The notes below the pieces were generated by a model that saw only the letters and a program-made list of their open reading frames with translations, was not told the origin of the DNA and did not search any database. Shown piece by piece: positions 53,205-60,320 of a stretch of 60,320 nt of DNA; the first letter of the stretch is position 1, and each line of letters opens with the position of its first letter. The stretch is taken from contig JAAYJH010000109.1 of NCBI GenBank assembly GCA_012523035.1, positions 1-60,320 on the forward strand, given 5' to 3'. The translations under genes and the position numbers were made by a program. This DNA is from Fibrobacter sp. (GTDB lineage Bacteria > Fibrobacterota > Fibrobacteria > Fibrobacterales > Fibrobacteraceae).

Positions 53205-56200
53205 ATGAAAAGAGAGATTATGAAACAAAAACTAATATCTACAAAGCAAGTTGTTTGGGCTTTGGTATTCCTCCTGATGGGAATGGGGGGAGCACATGCT
53301 ATGAAGTGTGTGGGCACGGTTCATTTTCAAAAACCAGATTCTTGGGCTACAGTGTTCATGCTAATAGATGGTACATTTGCTAATGTGACTGATTATTGTA
53401 AGCCCACTGGCTGGTGTGAAATCCCTACAGGGTCTGTGGGGGCGACGCACTCTGAGTCTTTTTCTTTGAGCAAAGGGAGTTCTTATCCCGGGACATGGGT
53501 TTCTAGAACTCAGTACAATTTCGATGGTCAGGCTCCTACAAAAGCTCAAGAATTTACTTGTGCGAATTTTGGAACAGGTTCTGATTTATATATTTCTGCA
53601 AACCCGGTTTCACCTTCTCTTACTGTGTTCAGTACAGAGCCACCCAATGCCAAGTATTTTTATGTGTTGATCCCAGATGATGAAGAGTGGATGTCTGATG
53701 TCCCTATGATCAGTCTAGATGGTGGAGTGACTGGCACCCCTATGATTGCCAGTGCTGATTTATGTGGTTGGTATTACCATGTCTTTTTTGACACGAGTCC
53801 CACTGATAATGTGCTAGTGTATCGTCAAGGTGATGTATTAAAAGAAGAAGCTATTGGTGTCAATGGCCTTTGGGATGAAGATGGTGTGGCAGACCCTATC
53901 CCTTTAGCTTTATATTATGACTTGTACGGCTCTAATAATCTTTATTTTGTGACCGATGACAATGCAGATGGTTGGACAGAGCTAGAAGCAGAAAAAGGCT
54001 GGGCGACTATTGACCCAGGAATTTCTGGAGTTTGTTCTTATAGCTTGGCTGCCATTATATACGATACCGATGCTTCTTTGCACCCAGCATTTTCTTGTTG
54101 GAGTCAAGGTGGTGAGGGGTGTCAAATAGGAGCTCAAGGGATCCCTCAGGCTCAGGCTGTAGCGGCTGTGAATGCTTGTATTGGTGTGACTCCAGGCATT
54201 GTAGAGCCTATACTTGGGCCAGACAATAAACCTGTTTTAACTACAGGAGTGGGGACTACTTGTTTTCATACTCCGGCATTGTTTAATCAGCTCTTTAATG
54301 AAACTCCTGGTGTGAATGAGATGTCTTGTTATAATTTGCCTTTCCAACGCTCTGATGATGGCAAGTGGGAGTTTGATTCTGATTATTATATAAGTGCAGG
54401 GGTGAGCGTTCCAGGAGGATTTTACCCAGCAGAAATAAAATCAGATGCCGATATCTTTAGTTTGGCAGGAAATCCAAGCCCAGCTGTGCCTGCGGCAAGG
54501 ACAAAAAGAGCTGCAGAAGGGGCTATTTTTGTGTGCCCTCCTTTGAGAGCTATAGATCCACTAGAAGGCGTGCCTGCTATCGATGTCTTGTGCAATGGTC
54601 CAGGTTGGACAGGTGGAGCAAATTGTAGTGGCTTGTTTGGAGATGGAGATGATTGGAATTCTCTTTTGACGACTCGATTTGGTACTGATGTGGGGTGGGG
54701 ATGGTCTTGTAGTGATCAAGCTCCTAACGGCTGGCCTCGCTATGTTGCTGACTCAGAAATTCCATCTCAAAAAACTGATGGTGAACCGCGTTGGAAAGGC
54801 CTTCGAAACCAGCAGTTTTGTTTTGAGTCTCATGCCAAGTTTAAACACAAACCAGGCCTTCGTTTTAGTTTCCGTGGAGACGATGATATTTGGGTCTTTA
54901 TTGGTGGTAAACTCGCTGTGGACTTGGGTGGAACTCACCTTGCAGCACCAGGTTATGTGAATTTAGATCTTATCACCGATAGGAATGGGGAACCTTTAGT
55001 GGTTGGAGAAGAATACCCTATTGATATCTTCTTTTGTGACCGTCGAACCACCATGAGTAATATCCGTATCAAAACCAATATGTATATCCAGCAAAAAACA
55101 GGCTTGTCTTATAACCCAAGTAGAGCGGGTTCAGAGACCGACTACGAGCTTTGTTGGAACGAAACTGGAGGTGGTTCTTGTGAGGCGGCTCTTGGTGGGA
55201 CAGGTGAGAGCAAAACTTACTGTGGAGAGGAAATTATCAAGAGGGGACTCCCTATCCATTATAAAATCCTTCGCCGTAATGGAGACGAGGTGTCAGGAGG
55301 TACTGTGGCAGATTTAGCTGAGCCAGGTGTTTATTTTGGTGGCATTGACTTGACCACTCGTCACACTCCAAAAATCAATAAAGATCGTTTGGTAGGATTG
55401 TCTCCAGGACAATACAAATTGGTGATGATGGTAGAAGGCAAGAGCGTAGAGGTGACCTTTAGAATTTCTGGCTCTTTGGATATTGTTTCGAGAGATGCAG
55501 TGGATCCAGAAAACAAATCGAGTGTATGGAAGTATGTTGGAGCTGCCATGGCAGGGACTCGTATTCCAATTTATATTTCTAGTATAGCCGACCCAGGTGT
55601 GGGTGATTTAGAGTTAGATATAGAAGGTGCCAATGGCCAACAGTATTCTTTGCAAGTGATGCAAATTAAAGAAGGTCGAGAAATTCCAGGAGAGCTTAAC
55701 TTCTACGAAACTGAAGACTCCGAATCAGCTCTGCCCCCAACAGCTTTCCCCAGAACAATTAGTGAAGGGGTGGATACTTTGTGGGTCACCGTGCCTTTGA
55801 GTGCATTAGAAACCACAAAACATGTTTATAACATTAAAGTTTCTAGTGGAACTGCTGTGGCTTCTGTAGAGTTTTCGGCTCCTCAATTGATTTTCTTAGA
55901 ACCGGATGATAAAAGTCGCACTCAAATTACTACCATAAAAGACACTATTTGGGTAGGTTCTCCTTATTCTCTTAAATTAGTGGCAGTGAATCCTGTAACG
56001 GGGGAGATTTGCACGGATTGTAACTTTACGGTGAATTTGGGTTCTCAAACCACTAGTAGATTAGAAATCATACCTTCTACGATTAACATCGAGAATGGAG
56101 AAGCCGATTTTGCTTTCCGCTCTTTGGAAGAGTATATACTCACCCCTGCTACACTACACTTGTTGGGCCCTTCTGCGGTGATTTTTGCCACCCTTTCTCC

Positions 56201-57602
56201 TCTTTATTTTGAGAAGCCCCCTGCTCCATTCCCTATTTTGGCAGAAATTTTTGATGCTAAAGGGGCGGTTTCAAAAAATGTGCTTCATATCCCCCCACCT
56301 TATTTTTCAGAAGCTCAAGAATATTTGGATGGTATTGCAGACTCTATAGTTATTCACTATGATAGACCTTTTCACAAAGATTCTTTACCAGACTCTATTT
56401 TTGTCCGCTGGGACCTTAGCAAATCCAAAGGAGATGTTTTGGATTCAATATTAATCCCAGCAGAGAAAATTAGAGCGGGAGTGAATTGTGTTGCTGATCT
56501 ATGTGATAGTGTTCTCACTATTGGCGGTATTGAATTTTCAGAAAAACTTCAAACGACTGGTTCTTCCAAGACAGACATTTCTTCTTGGGCCACCTTTAAA
56601 GATAAATTTGGAAACGCTACTAAAGGTGCTTTTGGTACTAGTATTACAGATAGGATTCCTCCAATGATTTTGGGGGCGAGAGTCTCTAACAAAGGGGAAG
56701 GCATTAAAGAAATACGACTCACTCTTTCTGAAAAAGTTTTAATGAATCAAGAGTCTCCTTTAAAAGAGCTCGTGGAGGCTTCATTCACTTATTATTTAAG
56801 GTCTGCAACTGAAATTTCTGCGGAGCAAAGGTATGTACATTTGAATTCTAGCAATGCAGGGACCTCACTAGCGACTCCTAAAGACACTTTGCGACTATTG
56901 TATCAACATAGCGATGCTTCTTTGATATTCAATGCGGGTGACTATGTTCGCTTTAGGTTCGAAGAAGCAGGTATTATTTCGGATGTGGCAGGCAATTACC
57001 CTACCGCGTACAATGCCAAAGTAGCGACTCCATGGATGAATATCGAAGGAGATGCTTCTTCTGAAGTGGTTTCAATTACCATGACCACTACTGACACAGA
57101 AAAAGCAAAAGAAAAGATGAAAGATTCTACTATTGTGGAGCTCTTTCCTGTTGGACTATACGATAGTAAAGACTCTGTAGAAGCTAAGCATCCAAATACG
57201 CTAGGGCATATTGTAAAAACGGATATGGGTAACATATTAAGTTCAGCTGAATTTGAATCTGTAAATATAAAAGATGCGGTTTTGAATATTGAAACCTATT
57301 ATTTCACTAACTTAGGCTCTTTTGTGGCTAAATCGAAGTTTTCAATCGCTTGTGATGATGCTTTCTTTAATGGAGACCCAAAAGATAAAACCACTCCAGG
57401 TAATTGTAAGGAAAATCCTAGTTATGTTTATGCCGCTTGGAATTTGCTTTCTTCTGAAAATCGCTTGGTTGGAACAGGGGCTTATGTTGCCAAAATCAAC
57501 ACTTTCGTCTCTATACAGAAAAAAGGCAAAATTGCAGAACACGACCAAACAGAAATGTGGGGCGTGAGACGCGGAGGCAAAACTGTAAAATCTAAGAAAT
57601 AA
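53205..57602 (+). CDS. Large secreted fibro-slime domain protein
   Basis: A 1465-residue exported protein. The start is the ATG at 53205 with GGAG 5 nt upstream; the longer frame uses a GTG without support. The signal peptide is about residues 1-33 (ending GGAHA). Residues about 385-625 are a fibro-slime domain, with the RFSFRGDDDIWVFIGGKLAV core and the FFCDRRTTMSNIRIKT end. The remaining two thirds are beta-rich repeats of Ig/Big type, including a KFGNATKGAFGTSITDRIPP piece and a C-terminal GTGAYVAKINTFVSIQKKGK segment seen in Fibrobacter surface proteins. Many paired cysteines suggest disulfides. In Fibrobacter such proteins are outer-membrane and cellulose-binding. Followed by a terminator. 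Confidence 0.92.
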   Translation: MKREIMKQKLISTKQVVWALVFLLMGMGGAHAMKCVGTVHFQKPDSWATVFMLIDGTFANVTDYCKPTGWCEIPTGSVGATHSESFSLSKGSSYPGTWVSRTQYNFDGQAPTKAQEFTCANFGTGSDLYISANPVSPSLTVFSTEPPNAKYFYVLIPDDEEWMSDVPMISLDGGVTGTPMIASADLCGWYYHVFFDTSPTDNVLVYRQGDVLKEEAIGVNGLWDEDGVADPIPLALYYDLYGSNNLYFVTDDNADGWTELEAEKGWATIDPGISGVCSYSLAAIIYDTDASLHPAFSCWSQGGEGCQIGAQGIPQAQAVAAVNACIGVTPGIVEPILGPDNKPVLTTGVGTTCFHTPALFNQLFNETPGVNEMSCYNLPFQRSDDGKWEFDSDYYISAGVSVPGGFYPAEIKSDADIFSLAGNPSPAVPAARTKRAAEGAIFVCPPLRAIDPLEGVPAIDVLCNGPGWTGGANCSGLFGDGDDWNSLLTTRFGTDVGWGWSCSDQAPNGWPRYVADSEIPSQKTDGEPRWKGLRNQQFCFESHAKFKHKPGLRFSFRGDDDIWVFIGGKLAVDLGGTHLAAPGYVNLDLITDRNGEPLVVGEEYPIDIFFCDRRTTMSNIRIKTNMYIQQKTGLSYNPSRAGSETDYELCWNETGGGSCEAALGGTGESKTYCGEEIIKRGLPIHYKILRRNGDEVSGGTVADLAEPGVYFGGIDLTTRHTPKINKDRLVGLSPGQYKLVMMVEGKSVEVTFRISGSLDIVSRDAVDPENKSSVWKYVGAAMAGTRIPIYISSIADPGVGDLELDIEGANGQQYSLQVMQIKEGREIPGELNFYETEDSESALPPTAFPRTISEGVDTLWVTVPLSALETTKHVYNIKVSSGTAVASVEFSAPQLIFLEPDDKSRTQITTIKDTIWVGSPYSLKLVAVNPVTGEICTDCNFTVNLGSQTTSRLEIIPSTINIENGEADFAFRSLEEYILTPATLHLLGPSAVIFATLSPLYFEKPPAPFPILAEIFDAKGAVSKNVLHIPPPYFSEAQEYLDGIADSIVIHYDRPFHKDSLPDSIFVRWDLSKSKGDVLDSILIPAEKIRAGVNCVADLCDSVLTIGGIEFSEKLQTTGSSKTDISSWATFKDKFGNATKGAFGTSITDRIPPMILGARVSNKGEGIKEIRLTLSEKVLMNQESPLKELVEASFTYYLRSATEISAEQRYVHLNSSNAGTSLATPKDTLRLLYQHSDASLIFNAGDYVRFRFEEAGIISDVAGNYPTAYNAKVATPWMNIEGDASSEVVSITMTTTDTEKAKEKMKDSTIVELFPVGLYDSKDSVEAKHPNTLGHIVKTDMGNILSSAEFESVNIKDAVLNIETYYFTNLGSFVAKSKFSIACDDAFFNGDPKDKTTPGNCKENPSYVYAAWNLLSSENRLVGTGAYVAKINTFVSIQKKGKIAEHDQTEMWGVRRGGKTVKSKK

Positions 57603-57608
57603 ACTACA

Positions 57609-57634
57609 AAGGTCGGTATCCCCGACCTTTTTTA
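57609..57634 (+). terminator. Intrinsic terminator after the fibro-slime gene
   Basis: Stem AAGGTCGG / CCGACCTT (57610-57617 and 57623-57630), 5-nt loop, then T residues. Confidence 0.93.
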
Positions 57635-57726
57635 TTTTAAAGATTGTAAAAAGTTTTATAATAAAGTTTTTAATGTTTTTCCCCCCTTGTATCTGAAAGG
57701 GCGATAAAAAAAGCTATAATTAAAGT

Positions 57727-58131
57727 ATGTCTAAATTACATTTTTTTATATTATTTTGTGTAGCACTCCTTTTTGCTCAAAAACCTACCGATGTAGATTC
57801 GCTGTTTAAAGGCAAGGAGTATCTGCCAAAGTTAAATCCTTCGCTTCGGTCTAGTTTTAAGTCTACAGATCAAATCCCTGTGAATGCGGTTAAAGATGAA
57901 AAAGACGGTGCTTTGTATGTGCTGCAGTTCGAAGCTGTGGCTGATTTTGATGCCGCACAACGACGAAAGGCACAGATTAGTGCAAGTACTGGTTATGGGA
58001 TTCAAATTGTATTTGACACCCCTTTTTATAAGTTACGAGGTGGAAGCTTCAGTTCAAAAGCGGCAGCCGAAGATAAAGCTCGAGAGCTTTTGGTTTATAA
58101 TATAAATGCCCTGGTGATTCGACTCCGCTGA
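57727..58131 (+). CDS. SPOR-domain protein
   Basis: A 134-residue exported protein: signal peptide about 1-18, a short spacer, then a SPOR-like domain from about residue 55 to the C-terminus (LYVLQFEAVADF, FYKLRGGSFSSKAAAEDKAR). SPOR domains bind denuded glycan strands of peptidoglycan, usually at the division site. No other division gene is near. It is separated from the fibro-slime gene by a terminator and has its own promoter region; no strong ribosome site is seen. Confidence 0.82.
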   Translation: MSKLHFFILFCVALLFAQKPTDVDSLFKGKEYLPKLNPSLRSSFKSTDQIPVNAVKDEKDGALYVLQFEAVADFDAAQRRKAQISASTGYGIQIVFDTPFYKLRGGSFSSKAAAEDKARELLVYNINALVIRLR

Positions 58132-58329
58132 CTCTAAAATACAAGTGAAACAAAACTTTTAATTTCAAAATAATAAATTAAAATAAGCCCTGTAAAAGCA
58201 TGTCAATGTATAATCAGTGAAGGCTATGGTTGAATTTTAATATTTCATAGATTTTAAGAGTTTTATTCTTAAAAATTTCTATTTTATAAAGCGAAGTAAC
58301 TGTATTTCGATGTAGAAATATTGATGCTT

Positions 58330-58416
58330 GGGGGTGCTATAGCCGAATGGTTGTGGCTGAGATCGATTTGGAACCCCTAGAACCTGTGCCTGTAATGGGC
58401 CGTAGGAAAAGCGATG
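58330..58416 (+). promoter_or_regulatory. TPP riboswitch (THI element) of thiC
   Basis: Visible are GGGGTGCT, GCTGAGAT, AACCCCTAGAACCTG and CGTAGGAAAAGCGA, in the order and spacing of the thiamine pyrophosphate riboswitch. The GGA of the last element is the only ribosome-site-like sequence before thiC and lies inside the aptamer, so TPP binding would most simply block translation. Confidence 0.95.
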
Positions 58417-58420
58417 GTAA

Positions 58421-60121
<1,701 letters not shown>

Positions 60122-60195
60122 TTAAAATTATCTTTATTTTCTCAAAATAACCTGAAAATTTGTTTTTTGACGATCCAAAGAGTCTATAGTTTTAA

Positions 60196-60238
60196 AAAGT
60201 CATGATTTGTAAAATAATCATGACTTTGTCTTTTTTTT
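60196..60238 (+). terminator. Intrinsic terminator after thiC
   Basis: A 12-bp stem AAAGTCATGATT / AATCATGACTTT (60196-60207 and 60216-60227) with an 8-nt loop, followed by GTC and eight T residues. Confidence 0.93.
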
Positions 60239-60320
60239 AGTTGCTAACACGAAAATCCAATTTTAATTGTAAAAAAAAGTTTGAATTCTAAATATAAAAT
60301 ATATTATTATAGAGTAGGAC

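Overview
This 60 kb window comes from an AT-rich bacterial chromosome, most likely a member of the Fibrobacterota (Fibrobacter or a close gut relative). Three things point there: a large secreted protein with a fibro-slime domain (53205-57602), two copies of the TIGR02147 family each coupled to a lipoprotein gene, and a family-2-like acetyl-carbohydrate esterase. Lipoboxes, an outer-membrane barrel protein and type IV pilus genes indicate a Gram-negative-type envelope. I see no phage, transposase, CRISPR array or conventional defence system. Apart from the repeats the content is mainly chromosomal housekeeping.

Layout. 1-3.4 kb: degenerate repeats, a membrane-anchored thioredoxin-like protein, then pilT-pilC. 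3.4-7.5 kb: an anaerobic ribonucleotide reduction operon nrdG-nrdD-trxB with two NrdR-like boxes; NrdD carries a C-terminal redoxin domain. 7.6-11.5 kb: peroxiredoxin, a repeat-rich gap, a CDF metal transporter and a K+/H+ antiporter. 11.6-16.4 kb: ilvC and carB, each followed by a clear terminator. 16.4-24.0 kb: a membrane protein, then a tight five-gene operon ispA-dxs-rRNA methyltransferase-pyrF-unknown, in which the methyltransferase has a 14-unit 12-residue repeat arm. 24.1-29.7 kb: cell-surface and signalling genes (lipoproteins, TIGR02147 protein, diguanylate cyclase with a sugar-binding-like periplasmic domain, CE2-like esterase). 29.8-37 kb: aroC, DEAD-box helicase, tRNA-Ser(CGA), ThiF/MoeB-like enzyme, coaE, Na/Pi cotransporter. 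37.5-46.6 kb: glgE, the second TIGR02147-lipoprotein pair, an orphan three-gene cassette, a YwqK-repeat lipoprotein, pheS without pheT, an outer-membrane barrel. 46.8-52.8 kb: leuS, a TetR regulator with a MATE exporter, an FHA protein with a degenerate GGDEF domain. 53.2-60.3 kb: the fibro-slime protein, a SPOR protein, and thiC under a TPP riboswitch.

The most unusual signal is a family of short dispersed repeats, with core GAAGTTTCAGAAGCGCCTGG or its variant GAAGTCTCACACACGCCTGG. Ten copies occur in this window, several lying right behind stop codons, and one is inside the esterase gene, where it is translated in frame. A second family (46-bp units plus flanking 27-bp direct repeats) forms a mosaic block at about 8.5-8.8 kb and recurs, degenerate and inverted, at the start of the window. 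The other leading observations are the NrdD-redoxin fusion next to trxB, the repeated TIGR02147-lipoprotein module, and a similar carbohydrate-binding-like domain in both a lipoprotein and the neighbouring c-di-GMP synthase.

All calls rest on reading the sequence and on remembered family features; no database search was run. Start codons were moved from the longest frame where a ribosome binding site or family alignment favoured a later start.
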